Below, in pieces: positions 23,781 to 35,136 of a DNA stretch of 64,000 nt (position 1 is its first letter; each line of letters starts with the position of its first letter). The translations under genes and the position numbers were made by a program. The notes beneath the pieces are model-generated. The model had not been told where the DNA came from. It saw nothing but the letters and a program-made list of their open reading frames with translations, and did not search any database. Source of the stretch: Ciborinia camelliae (Eukaryota > Ascomycota > Leotiomycetes > Helotiales > Sclerotiniaceae); assembly GCA_025890175.1 (NCBI GenBank), contig JANPYM010000008.1, forward strand, positions 2,550,459 through 2,614,458. Reading direction: 5' to 3'.

Positions 23781-25970
23781 ATGACATTTACGAAGACCAC
23801 GAATTTCTTAGCACTACTATTCCCGCATCTGCTGGCCTTTTGAGAGGCATTTCCATATTGTTCCGTGTTGGAACAATGGATAGATTTTCGATGCAATTTT
23901 CAGCACAGGTGCTTATTGCTGTGAGGGGAAGGAAAAAGGCGTTTCAATTTTTTTTTAGCTTCCATCGTTCGACAGAGCTGGATGTTTAACACAATACTAT
24001 TTCGTATTGTCACCTTCATCATTATCTTCTTCTATATCCGTGTTGTGTGCATATTTCTATGTGCATATTTCTGTGTGCTGTTATATACCTATTCAGTCAT
24101 TTCAATTGGCTAACCATACAATACCCATAGATTCTCTCGAATTGATATCATTCAATACTTATTATACCGGTACCTATGACCCCTGTGATGACCTGTGATG
24201 ACCTATGATGACCCATATTCTTAAATGACATCCTTCAAGTGGGAGGAAGCCCGCCCAATTACCTAAATTCATATATTTCCAGTTCGTAATGAGATGAAAG
24301 CAAAACCCCCTTCGTAGCAGGTTGTTGTGTGGTTTGACTAGTACCCTACAATATTCTTATTAGGTAATGATACGATCTCGATGTTGGGATGAGTGAAAGC
24401 ATTGTCTATTCTTGAGATGAGACAGGAGTCTTGATATTTGATTCGATATTGAATACATAGGTGGTGCGTAGGGCTACTTGAAGCTCTTGGGATGATTACC
24501 TAGTTAGTATTGAGAGTTGAGACGAGTCTTTTTGATAAGGAAATTGGGAATAGGGAATGCGTTATGGGAGGGGAATGGATTATGGGAGGAGAGCTTAGTC
24601 TTAGAGTTTTGGGGTTTTGGGGGGATAGTTGAGATGAGGTTTAGATGCAGTCATCTGATATCTTTCTCTTTCCTCTTTGATTCATTGGTTATATTTCAAT
24701 GTCAGTTGATCAATGCCATACTTATCCTATCAAGTTGAGAAGGTATCATTTGGGTTAGATTACAACATCTCCACTTCTATCTCCAAAATACTTTCCTTCA
24801 AGCACAAACTTCAAATTTTCATACACACACTTCAAGACAACTTTTCTTCTTTATACCATCCAACACATTCAGCAAATACAATCTTCAAAGGTTTGTCCTA
24901 TTCACTAACATGATCCACAAGATGGACGAAATAAATCACACATCAAAACATACATACTCCTTTGAGACTTTCAAGTCTGAGAGATCATTGAAGTTGGAAT
25001 ATTGAAGGGTATCATAAGGCTTGAGTTTTTTACATCTCATGATGATGATACCCTTGATACTTTGCATCATTATAAGCTCAGGTCTTATCTTCACTCCTCC
25101 ATCATTGATGTCCCATCCGAGAGGAGGGCAGTCACCGCCCTCGCTTCGATGTCCAATAGAAGTTTTCAACACTCTCCTCGACTCTGCACGTGCTCTCCAA
25201 TTCTGTTTATTCCATATATCTTACGGTATAATTGATTCTTCTCGATCTATCTTCTTTTCTTCTATCAAAAATTCCCATCAACACACTCACAACTTTGATA
25301 TAACCTTCAACAAACTTCGAATCCTTCACTAATTTCCGTCCTCCATCTCAATAATATACATCTCCTCCTCAAAAAGCTCAATTTCAATACCCATGATGCA
25401 ATTCACGGCGCTTGAATGTTCTTCTGACCGGAAAACCACTTGCTTTAAAGTCTCAATGATTGTTACATGTCTTGCAACTGTTATTGTCTTCATTTATGTC
25501 ATTGTGTGCATTGCAAAGCAGCATTGAGAAGTGATTTGTGAGTTTGATTCATTGTGTGCCGAGTTTATGAACTGACAATTACTTCAGCAAATTAAGATCG
25601 AGAAAGTGTATGTTTACTTCATGACTTCACAAAACATTACAGCAGATTTCAACAATAAAAGGGAAGGACTTTGCTAATGACTCACTGGCTCTTAGATATA
25701 CTCTTTCACCACTTGGAATAGAAAATCATACGGCAGAAGTTTGTTGAGACAAGCATTCATAGTGGAGGTCAAAACTAACATCAATACAGCCAGCATACAG
25801 TCGCTTGGATTGCATTTACTTTTACTATAAAGTTTGTCCATCCATTCCTCATTTTTTCCCTTCCATTCATCAAGTGCCAATTACTGACATACTCCTTATT
25901 CTCAATAGACAATCACAATACAATCAATCAAAATCATCACCATACCATTTCCCCAGCTTCTACATTCACT
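23781..25970. other. intergenic region with one candidate microprotein
   Basis: No conventional gene is supported. The stretch has a 3' flank rich in T runs, GATGACC repeats near 24176-24215, and a CT/CA-rich leader zone at about 24780-25390. One 44-codon ORF with a membrane helix lies at 25393. Confidence 0.5.
25393..25527 (+). CDS. candidate 44-residue single-helix membrane microprotein
   Basis: The ATG pair in a CCATGATG context opens a frame of 44 codons. The peptide starts MMQFTALECSSDRKTT and has one hydrophobic helix (SMIVTCLATVIVFIYVIVCI) before the tail AKQH. The topology is clean for so short a frame, and the upstream sequence is CT/CA-rich like a fungal leader. I know no family for it, and a chance ORF cannot be excluded. 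Confidence 0.3.
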   Translation: MMQFTALECSSDRKTTCFKVSMIVTCLATVIVFIYVIVCIAKQH

Positions 25971-28560
25971 ATGGAATCTGATAATGACCTTCACCCGAAG
26001 GCCAAATCAACCAAAAAGCTTCAAATTAATAACACCAAAGAATTCCCTGCACTTTCCTCAGCTCCCAATCTACCCACACAAAAGCCTCTTGCCACGCCCA
26101 ACTGGGGGTCATTATTCGCATCTCAAGTACCGAAAACACCTCGTCATCCTACAATTCCGCCTCCTCCTATTACACCCACAAAAGGAATGACTTCAGCCGA
26201 AAATAATCCAATTGAAGAGAAAGAGAGTGTACTTCTATCCCCCACTTCAGCAAAATGTATGAGTATTGGGTCTAATGAAACTACCGAGACTGCCGTCGAG
26301 GGAGATGAGGTAAACACGCCTTGGGACTCGCCGACCGGTAAAAAAGAAGCCGATATTTCTGTGGCCAAAGATGAAGATGTTGATAACGATGCCACCATCA
26401 TCTTTCCGGATTTTAACTCAATTGACACATCCAACCACAAACAAAAAGAACTTCTTCCTTCATTCAAATTCCCTGCCACAAAAATGGAGCAAGAGCAAGA
26501 GCCAGAACCAGAGCCAGAATCAGAGCCAGAATCAGAGCTAGAGCCAGAACCGGAACCAGAGCCAGAATCAGAAGTCGATCTCTACAACGCTTCGCCACCA
26601 AAATCCGCCAAAGGAAAAGAAGTTGAAGTTGAAGAACTGTGCGAGGCAGAACGCCATGATACACCATCATATATCAGAGGAGGGTTGCCTTTAAGGCAAG
26701 TTGTTGAAAATGATCCGCATAGAGTGATACATGCTATCAAGCATATGATGCACGGCATTGTTTACTTGAGAAGGCAGTTGGGCGCTAAACCAGATGAACT
26801 GGAATTCCTGCAGGATAACCATCTAGGTGTTTTGAAGCAGATTGATATACTTTCCGAGAATGATAGACTTGCGAAATCGGCACTGGAGAAAAAGCAGGCT
26901 GCAATCAAAGAGGCAAAATTGGCAATGGAGAAGGAACGCGCTATTGCTGTCAAAGAGGCAGAATGCTTGAAGTCAGAATGCTTGAAGTCAGCTACCAAGT
27001 TCAATCCTGGCGCGGTAAGTTTTGATCATTTAGTATCTGCAAAATAAGAAATTTGCTAATTCCAAGGCCCAGAAACCGTTTTCTCCTTCGAAGTTTATGA
27101 ATCCCGCGCTTCCATTTGCACTGGTACCTGCTATACAAACCCCATCTACATTAAAATACTCCGTTCTTCACGAACCAGGCTTCATGGTAGAACAAAGTCG
27201 TACTCCGTCAACACCATTTAAGTTTCATCCACTCCTCAACAGATCCAGGACATGGTCTGCACATCGTCCTCCAATAGGTCCCTACAGTCATTTCAATTCA
27301 CAACACCAAGGGCCTATGTCACCAATCTTCGTCCGCCAGGTAACATTACCACCCCTTATGTTTCCATTGCAGCTGCCACCGAATGTTCTCGCAAATGCCA
27401 AATTTGATACTGAACAAGAAGCGATTATTCGAACTCCACCACAATCACCAACTTCGATTCAAAATCAGCCGGCTCTTTCATTGGCAGATAAAACGCTATT
27501 GAGGACACCTGTGTCAGGAAAGACGGATCACAAATCTACTCCTAGCTCACCAACCAAACAATTGTCTGCAGACCCCTCATTCAAGGCTACCAGCACAAAC
27601 ACTAGTCCACGGAAGAGAACCTCGAACTTTCAAATGTCTTACCAACCACAGCTCTACCAATCAAAGCACAGCTCCTTCAAACTTCTCATTCCCATTACAA
27701 CAACCGCTGATGATATTCAAAAAGCCGTGTTCCTACTCCCGCGAACCCACCGTCACATCTGCCCTTCCTCTCTTACATCGACGGATTTTAAATGTCCAAT
27801 GGCGAATTGTCTGCTTCAACAAATCTGTGCAGATTTCACAAGTGAGAATGGATGTTCTTTACGACCACCTCCTCTAAGCGATTGGACATTGAATCATGCG
27901 ACCGGAAATTCTCCCAATCAAGTTCCACAGTGTCCACACATACACATTCCTGGTACCTGTCTACATTCCCTCTCTTATTTCCGTGGCCCTGATTCACCAT
28001 CCGATCCTACATTCGATCATCCACCCGATCTCCATCTCGATCAACATCCTACATTGTCAAACCATTCCTGTCCAATCCCTAACTGTTCCGCAACCCGCTT
28101 CCATCCTTGGGGCTGCGCCAAAGATTGGAAAACCGGATTTTCAATCAATGGTCTCACTCCCACGCCCACTGCTCCGGCTCAACACCACCACTCTCAAATC
28201 GATCAAACCAATGGTGACCTCTCAGCAGAGTGGCGATGGAGACTTGCGATGGAGGGCTTGAGAGTCGCACATGAAAGGGGCGATTATGGATGCAGAGGTG
28301 GTAGCATGCCACCCAATGCTTCGTTTCCTGGAGGCCATAAGGGTGCCGATGCGAATAATTGGGGTCAGAATACTTTCACGGGGGCAAAGTCGAAGCAGGC
28401 GTTTGGGGGAAAACCATATTACTCTAAGGATAGGGAGAGGGGTCGGTTGAGGGGGGGTGCTGCAGGTGGTGGTGCTGGTATGACTGGGAATAGAGAGGCC
28501 TCTGGCTCTTCTGATCCGAGGGCGAACCCTAAAAGGGGTGATTCGACTTGGTCTGTTTAG
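25971..28560 (+). CDS. hypothetical protein: acidic repeat, coiled coil and Cys/His-rich region
   Basis: Exons 25971..27014 and 27067..28560 (52-nt intron, GTAAGT..CCAAG) encode 845 residues. I do not recognise the family. The N-terminus contains NNTKEFPALSSAP followed by Pro-rich sequence. An acidic Glu-Pro/Glu-Ser tract lies at about residues 175-205, then a coiled coil at about 240-345 with a short internal duplication (AECLKSECLKS). The second exon is Ser/Thr/Pro-rich with basic SPRKR-like patches. A Cys/His-rich stretch of about 130 residues follows (HRHICPSS, CPMANCLLQQIC, CPHIHIPGTCLHS, SCPIPNCSATRFHPWGC), which could bind zinc. The C-terminus is Gly/Arg-rich (RERGRLRGGAAGGG). A nucleic-acid-binding role is possible but only inferred. 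Confidence 0.75.
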
Positions 28561-29476
28561 ATTTCTTATCGAGGTATCTATCATGATGTGATATGATATG
28601 ATATGATATGATATATCAAGGGAATGGAATATTGGGCTTCATCAAATCATAGGAATCATGATTTGAGAATTATGGATAAAGGTTGTGGCTGGTTTCTGGA
28701 GTATGGTATGGTATGGTAGGGATGAGATCGGATTTTGATCCTTTCCTTCCTTCCTTGGTGTCCGTTAGGATGACATTGGATTGGATTGGATTGGATTGAA
28801 CATCAATCTTTCAATCTCTCACTCACTCAGTATATATGGATGGATGGATGGCAACGGATAGGACAGATGGAATACGGATGGATGGATGGATACATGGATA
28901 CACGAAGTATGATGTTGGATTATGAGTATATGCTTTTGTACCTATGTAAAGATACCCTCGATCGATCGACATCGCGTTTGACTTTTTTTTCCTTTTTTCT
29001 TTTCTTTTCTTTTGTCTTTTTTCTTTGGTCCTTTACTTACCTACCTGCTATGTATCCAAGATGGAAGGAAGGATGGAAGGGAGGAAGGAAGATACAGATA
29101 CAGATAGGTAGTTACATGGTACATAGTCACTCGGTAATAAATACCCTTCGAGAAGGGGATGTAGATATAATACCTAATTCAATTAATGAATATATAAATG
29201 GTTTGAAATTAATTGGTATTGTCCGTGTTTCTTGTAGAGTTTACCTTATCTATCGTTGTCAATGGGAAATTGGTAGTAGAGTAGAGTAATGCATGCATGC
29301 ATGGCTTGGAATAGAATTAGGTGTAGAGTATAAAGTACCTATACTTAGATTGGAAGAATCTTGATTTTATTTCATTATACGGATATAGTATACTATAGAT
29401 ACTTGCTTCCCTTCTTTCCTGCCTTTCCTGCCTTTCCTATCCTTTCAATTTAGACAATTTATTTACTATCTCATCT

Positions 29477-29530
29477 CATCCCATCCCATCCCATCCCATC
29501 CCATCCCATCCCATCCCATCCCATCCCATC
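29477..29530. repeat. (CCCAT)n pentanucleotide microsatellite
   Basis: About ten consecutive CCCAT units flanked by degenerate CTCAT units. Confidence 0.85.
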
Positions 29531-29859
29531 TCATCTGCCATACCCACCCAGTCTCATAATTCATACATCAACCCCTCATACCTCATACCTTACACTTTAC
29601 CTATTAACCCCTCATCCCTCCACCTCCACCTTATTCATTCATCCCTCAACCCATCCAAATTCCCACCAAAAATATAGAACAAAAATAATAATCTAACTTA
29701 ATTAAATATAAATATAAATAAAAATGATTGATCTTGGATATTGCATATTGCATATTGGGTATTATTTGAATTTAATCTCATATATCTTTCGTTCTTTCTT
29801 ATAGGATAGGGAAGAGATTATAAGGCTTCGGTGGGGAGGAAGGGGGGTGGAGGGAGGGA

Positions 29860-29979
29860 GGTATGGAGGGAGGTATGGAGGGAGGTATGGAGGGAGGTAT
29901 GGAGGGAGGTATGGAGGGAGGTATGGAGGGAGGTATGGAGGGAGGTATGGAGGGAGGTATGGAGGGAGGTATGGAGGGT
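29860..29979. repeat. 12-bp minisatellite, unit GGTATGGAGGGA, ten copies
   Basis: Ten near-perfect head-to-tail copies of GGTATGGAGGGA start at 29860, 29872, 29884, 29896, 29908, 29920, 29932, 29944, 29956 and 29968. The strand is purine-rich. The last copy decays into GGTGGGGGG. Confidence 0.95.
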
Positions 29980-30106
29980 GGGGGGAGGTGTATGGGTGTA
30001 TTGGTGTTCTATGAATGATATTGATCTGTATAGATACTACTTGTTCCAAAGATAGATAGATAATAAATCCATCCAATCCCATTCAATCATCCCTCTACAA
30101 CTACAA

Positions 30107-31827
30107 CTACAACCTCCTCAACTCCCTCACCTCATCCATAAAATCAATCACATCAACCATATCCATACAAGCCACCAATCTCATCCTCTCCTCCTTCCCC
30201 AACAGCCCATTCGCCCCCCCATTCTGACTCCGATCCGTCCCACACATCTCGCTCAAATGATGCACCACCAATTTATACGGTATCGGTTTCCGCATCACCT
30301 GATTCATGAACACCTCGACCGCTTCCCACGGCGTATGCGTATACCCTGCAAACAATGCCGGGTTTTCCAACAACCCTCGCGCCGACATGACGCCGTCGAC
30401 ACCCGTTTCCGAAACGTGCGTGTGCGCGTCCGAGAGCGTGAAGACGTCGCCGTTCGAGAGCGTCGGTACCGTGGTGTGTGTGGTGAGGAGTTTGATCGCG
30501 GATAGGTTTACAGCGTGCGAGGACGGCGTGGATCGCATGCGTCCGTGGATGGTGAGGAAATCTACCCCGGCATCTTGGACGGTGCGGATGAAATCTATCG
30601 TTTCTCTATTTTGATCGTTAATCATTCTCTCTCCCTATCCCCCCTCCCCCTAAAATCCAAAACGAAATAAATAAAAATAAAAATTCAACATACCTTAAAT
30701 CCTTATGAATCCGAATCTTCACACTCACCGTTTTCTTCCCCTCGAATCCCTCTCTCTGCAATGCAGACTTGGCCTCCTTGACCATTTCCGCCACGAGCTC
30801 ACGCTTGTGCATCAATGCTGCGCCGATTGAACACGCGCATGCCCATGATTGTGGACACCCGCAGTTGATATCCACGCCATTTACGTAGGGGGCGAGGAGA
30901 GTAGTGGAGCGAGATATCTCGAGCGGAGAACAAACGCCGAATTGGGCAATCGTTGGACCTGATGTGGGGGATGTGGTGAAATCTAGATGGATAGGGGTGT
31001 TAGAGGTGGTTTGAGAGGGAAAGGGTCAGGATGGTGAAGGGTATAGATGTCATGAATGATTGAGTGTGCGAAATGAAAAAAACTTCTTCATTTTCGGTTG
31101 ATACTTACCAACCTACGATGCTCGACTCATGTAGATAGATAATGAAAAATCCATAATACGGTTTCTCATTATCTATTACTCTCCAATCCATCCAAACCAC
31201 CCGATGAATGAACTCAAGAATGACATCTTTCTCATCGATAGAAGAACCCAAGAAGAACCCACGTGCTCACCGGAATCACGTGCAAAAACACTGCGATTAA
31301 ACTCTTTTGCCAAAATCTGCCCTCGTAACAAATCTCAATCTCAGCTCCCATCCATCCTACAGTAGCTATCCAAATCTTCCATTATGAAGATGAGCCTCCA
31401 GATATAGGTTAGAACATACCATCGGCGTCCAACAAAGATCCACTCCATACTGTGCAACGGTTTCTCGGAATGCAAGCTGTGTACATAATGTATCGTGAGC
31501 GGAGAGTAATAAGTAAGGTTGGGTTGATTCTTGCTGGGGGATATATCATTTCTTAGGTAGGTAGGTTTCTTTCTTACCTTGCTGTATCTAACCATGGGCG
31601 CACATGTGTAGAGAGGTCTCCCTTCGGCTTTGGCTATGTCGAAGAGTTTCAGGGGACTTGGTCAAGGTTCTGAGTTAGCAGGTATTATTTCTGGCCTGGT
31701 ATAACATAATACACCGTAACATAGAGGTAGAGGGGAGAAAAGAAATTTGATGGATGGATTGATTAACGGACTTTATTTCCAAAGCAGGGTTGGCTGGTGC
31801 CGTGGTACTATATGGATTATACTCCAT
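30107..31827 (-). CDS. DUS4: tRNA-dihydrouridine synthase DUS4 (positions 20a/20b type)
   Basis: This flavoenzyme reduces uridine to dihydrouridine in the tRNA D-loop. Six exons are read: 31772..31827, 31578..31656, 31420..31476, 31271..31316, 30694..30982 and 30107..30605, giving 341 residues. Junctions restore conserved DUS4 sequence: LYTCAPMVRYSK, then LAFRETVAQYGVDLCWTPM, then ILAKEFNRSVFARDS, then DFTT. The active-site segment is VDINCGCPQSWACACSIGAA; the Cys of GCP (about residue 122) is catalytic by analogy with bacterial Dus. Other marks are VKIRIHKDLRETIDFI, FLTIHGRMR, VPTLSNGDVFTL and GVDGVMSARGLLENP. The first donor (GTCCGT) is unusual, so exon 1 (MEYNPYSTTAPAN) is the least certain. 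The gene is unusually intron-dense for this window. Confidence 0.9.
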
Positions 31828-32386
31828 GATGATGATGATGATGATGATGATTATCTCTCTCTCTATTAATTTTCTTTAATTGATTGGGCATTTTCTTTTC
31901 CGAATTTTATAGGGGGGCCATGTTGAGTTTCGGTAGGTAGGTAGGTAGGTAAGTAGGGAGGTATCATGCAAGCAAGCAATCATGCAATGGGCAAATTTGT
32001 TACTTGTACAGTAACTAAAGGTGGATTTAGTGCGTTCGGTAAAAGTTTCTTAGGCTGCTTTTAGGCTTCTTTGGATTTTGCGACCGTGTGAATTCTGGAC
32101 ATCATTTCAATCATATATATATACCTATATACCTGTATATATACGTAGGTATATATATATTATCACGATCCCAGATTTCACATTCATATCGGTATCTAGA
32201 AGTGCAATGCCTTTATTATTCCATCTGAATTATCCTATCAACCATATCCATCGAATTCTTGCCAGCCGTCAGCCGTCAGTCGTCTGTTGGTGAAGTCCAT
32301 ATCATCGTATTCCCCAGCAACGAGTTCATCAATCTCATGAGTGAAGAATCCAAGAAATTTCGATATTGTCGGAAATGTATCCCTCG
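31828..32386. other. DUS4 promoter region with microsatellites
   Basis: The stretch contains (ATG)n at about 31827-31852, (CT)n near 31855, (GGTA)n at 31932-31955 and (TA)n near 32115 and 32150. No coding signal was seen. Confidence 0.55.
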
Positions 32387-33490
32387 TTACTCGGTATTAT
32401 CGGTGTCGTCAGTGTGATCGGTGTCATCAGTGTGATCGGTGTCATCAGTGTGATCGGTGTCATCAGTGTGATCGGTGTCATCAGTGTGATCGGTGTCATC
32501 AGTGTGATCGGTGTCATCAGTGTGATCGGTGTCATCAGTGTGATCGATTTCTATAGGAACCCACGTTTTCAGGTCCCGGGCTGCGAAAGTGGTATGGGAA
32601 GTTTGAAGCTTGACTGTCGGCATGTTTTGTTGTTGTAGCATTTTTAACTCGAAGTTCAAGAATATCCATTCAAATTGATATTCTTCCTCTCTGGATAGGC
32701 TTTGTGAAATCGATGGAACTTTGTCAAATAAGCCCGACTCTAACATCCCGTCATCCATGAGGACAATAAGTTCTTGTATCTGGACTCCCCAGGGATAATA
32801 GGATGTAAAGAAATCCTCGGTCCAACGTGAGCAACCCTTAAAACGAAGTGCCAGAAACTGCACGTCGTTCTTGATGAGGCATTCCCGTAGGGTATCGTGG
32901 AATCTCCCATCGCCCCCACTGGGTGCACACGCGACGAAAGGGGAAGCGTCGAGGGAGGGAATCATACATTGAGGTGCCATTATGGCAATCCTGTCCACGG
33001 CCCAATTGATGTATGCTTTAGCAACTGTGCTGGCAGTATCCATCTTTTCGTACATAGTCCAAGCAAAGTCAAACATTATATAATGCTTCAGGCCTTCAGC
33101 GCGAGCTTCTTTACAAGTATAAAGAATTGCGGGACGGGAGCTTTGGCAGTTGAGTGCAAAGGTGGAATTACGATCATCGTGGAATAAGAAAATCCGTAAG
33201 ATAATGTTGCGAGTACTGTTGAAGCACGAAATCTTCCAAATCTTCAATCGAAGCTCGACGGGAAGGCAAGGGAATAGCTGAAATGTATCATCTTCAAGTG
33301 TGCTGCCACCCGAGACGCAATTCGACTGTGGATTTTCTCTATCTTGCAGATTATAACTGTACCCTAATCTTGGGAACATAGTGGTCGTTAACAATCCGAT
33401 TAGAACTGCGAGCATAACGAGAGTTCCCCACAACCAGGTGTGTCGCCCAACATAAGCCTCAATGCAACTTTCTGGGGATGTATTTTGCAT
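32387..33490 (-). CDS. 2EXR-domain protein with N-terminal membrane helix and DHTDDT repeat tail
   Basis: The ATG at 33488-33490 gives 367 residues in one exon; the frame is open 67 codons further upstream but without an ATG. A hydrophobic segment (LWGTLVMLAVLIGLLTTTMF) near residue 22 could anchor the protein. The 2EXR hallmark follows: FQLFPCLPVELRLKIWKIS, then ILYTCKEARAEGLKHY, AYINWAVDRIAIM and FLALRFKGCSRW. 2EXR proteins are numerous in leotiomycetes and other Pezizomycotina and have no settled function. The C-terminus is eight perfect DHTDDT hexapeptides followed by DNTE, coded by an 18-bp tandem repeat. A diverged tandem paralogue lies next door at 34380. Confidence 0.8.
   Translation of the reverse strand: MQNTSPESCIEAYVGRHTWLWGTLVMLAVLIGLLTTTMFPRLGYSYNLQDRENPQSNCVSGGSTLEDDTFQLFPCLPVELRLKIWKISCFNSTRNIILRIFLFHDDRNSTFALNCQSSRPAILYTCKEARAEGLKHYIMFDFAWTMYEKMDTASTVAKAYINWAVDRIAIMAPQCMIPSLDASPFVACAPSGGDGRFHDTLRECLIKNDVQFLALRFKGCSRWTEDFFTSYYPWGVQIQELIVLMDDGMLESGLFDKVPSISQSLSREEEYQFEWIFLNFELKMLQQQNMPTVKLQTSHTTFAARDLKTWVPIEIDHTDDTDHTDDTDHTDDTDHTDDTDHTDDTDHTDDTDHTDDTDHTDDTDNTE
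32401..32544. repeat. 18-bp coding minisatellite, eight copies
   Basis: On the plus strand the unit is CGGTGTCATCAGTGTGAT, with starts at 32401, 32419, 32437, 32455, 32473, 32491, 32509 and 32527. The first copy differs by one base (GTCGTC). On the minus strand each unit codes DHTDDT at the C-terminus of the 2EXR protein. Confidence 0.95.
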
Positions 33491-34379
33491 TCTCACTTCC
33501 TTGACAGTCTTTCGTGAGCTTTTCTTTCTTTCGCTTTGTAATCTTTGGATGTTGATTGTGTAAAGATTGCAAGTAAGAGAGTAATTGTAAAGAGATGCGT
33601 TTGTTTTACCGGCCAATACCCAGGAAATGTGATTGTGAATCAGAAGCTGTTGTTTCAGGTGACTCACTTCATTTTTAGACAAGACCGCCAATTCTTTTCT
33701 CTATAGCTGGACAGAGCGACAGAGATTTTGTAGAGGCATTAAGGTCGAGTCGATTCTTCAAATCACATCTTTTCAAAATCACAGCATCAACTATAACACA
33801 CTACCGGTACTTGAAAGTTGAGCAATGTCACCACCAACTCTACACGGAAAGACTTAGTGGTTTAAAGAACATTTAAATTCCCATGGCAAAAGAATATTTC
33901 TGCGTATTACATTTTTCTTCCTGCACCACTTCCTCCAACAAAGGCCTCCATCACGTCATTACAAAATATCGAACTGGCCGAAACAACAATGAAAAAGTAG
34001 GTAGCACCAACTTTTGATCGATCTCTACCTACCTAGGTAGATATAGACACCAACAGCGAGCCCCTCTTTCCCCAAAATACCCCCGCAGTAATATCTCCCC
34101 ATCCTGAAGATGAATACCCTCCAACTTCAAGCGCCTTGAAAAGTTATTCCGTGTTCAACGATCCTTTTTTTTTGTAATTGATCCCTTGCCTGAACTGAAC
34201 CCCCAGAGTAAACCCAAAGAAAATCGTGCCATAACCGAAAAAGCAATCTGTGCTGATTATGAATAATGATGGAAGTCTGCGTCGCAGTAATTGGGTTTTC
34301 GTCGTACATCAAGATATGTGCGATAATCTCGATAATCTTCACGCGAAAATGTATTGTCCCCATGCCACCTTCTTGGATT
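33491..34379. other. spacer between the two 2EXR copies
   Basis: Upstream DNA of the first 2EXR gene lies here. Around 33590-33625 it resembles sequence at 35245-35285 upstream of the second copy (both contain ATGCGTTTG.TTTA.CGGC), supporting a shared origin of the two units. The rest has one TACCTACC/GGTAG palindrome near 34027-34040 and no gene. Confidence 0.5.
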
Positions 34380-35136
34380 TCATCTGCAGCGGTATATTAT
34401 TGGCATATGTTGCGAATCTCCATCATCTTGTGTCACTACTAGCCCTTGTTTCTTCTCATTGATTTTGAAAGCGTCGGCCAGAAACAATAAGTCACCTTGT
34501 GACCGCGTGGAAGATGGAGATTGTCGAAATACATCCCATGGTATTGGTGACCGAGTGTACTTGTTTCGATTTTTCATTCCAAAATCGAAGAAAATGGCTT
34601 CTTGTACTTTGCATCCCCAAGGATATAATTTCCCAAAGAGTTTATTGGAATGGGTTGAAATTCCTCCTAGTTCGACCGCTACAAATTTCAGATCGTTTTC
34701 CCTGAGTTTGTCCCTAAGATCTAATGCCAAGCTCTTAAAATCGGGATCTAAAGCGTGATAAACAAACGGATCGCATATGACTATTCTGTCCACCTCCCAA
34801 TTTATGTAGGCTGTCGCCGCCAAGGCATTTTTTTGAATTCCGGGGACCCACTCCATCCATCAGTTTGTAATGTTTCGAACCTTCAGTGCGAGCTTCTCCG
34901 CAAGTATGCAGGACTGCAGGTACAGTGCTCTGGAACAAGTACCCAAAGAACTCTCTATGGTCCTCATCCTGATATCTACGCAACCGGATGCTGATGTTCC
35001 GAGGGTTGCTAAAGCTTGCTATCTTCCAGATTTTGATACGAAGCTCCGTGGGAAGGCGGGGAAACAGTGTAAATGATTTAGTCCTTCTCGTTTGTTTCTT
35101 TTTGGTAGTCGCCTGAGGATTCTTTAGTTTGGGCAT
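34380..35136 (-). pseudogene. second 2EXR-domain gene, frameshifted
   Basis: This is a diverged tandem copy of the 32387-33490 gene. From the ATG at 35134-35136 the first frame reads the 2EXR start (FTLFPRLPTELRIKIWKIA, then VLHTCGEARTEGSKHYKLM). The rest of the domain (ATAYINWEVDRIVICDP, LKFVAVELGGISTHS, LYPWGCKVQEAIFFDFG) continues in another frame down to the stop at 34380. The two frames meet at a directly repeated CCATCCAT (34853-34860), where a 4-bp duplication would give the shift; a seven-T run at 34828-34834 is the other candidate. It lacks the N-terminal helix and acidic repeat tail of its neighbour. It is a pseudogene unless the shift is a sequencing error. Confidence 0.7.

Larger units (their letters stand above)
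28561..30106. other. intergenic region with several tandem repeats
   Basis: No gene is supported between the hypothetical protein and DUS4, which are tail to tail. The region includes (GATAT)n at about 28588-28614, (GGATT)n at 28778-28799, GGAT runs near 28839 and 28878, a (CCCAT)n array at about 29477-29530 and the 12-bp minisatellite at 29860-29979. Confidence 0.6.

Noticed and set aside
29762..30082. 106-codon frame with (YLPPYLPP)n
   Set aside because: Translation of the 12-bp minisatellite; not a gene.
32335..32638. Plus-strand ORFs with CDRCHQ or VIGVIS repeats
   Set aside because: Other-frame translations of the 18-bp coding repeat of the 2EXR gene.
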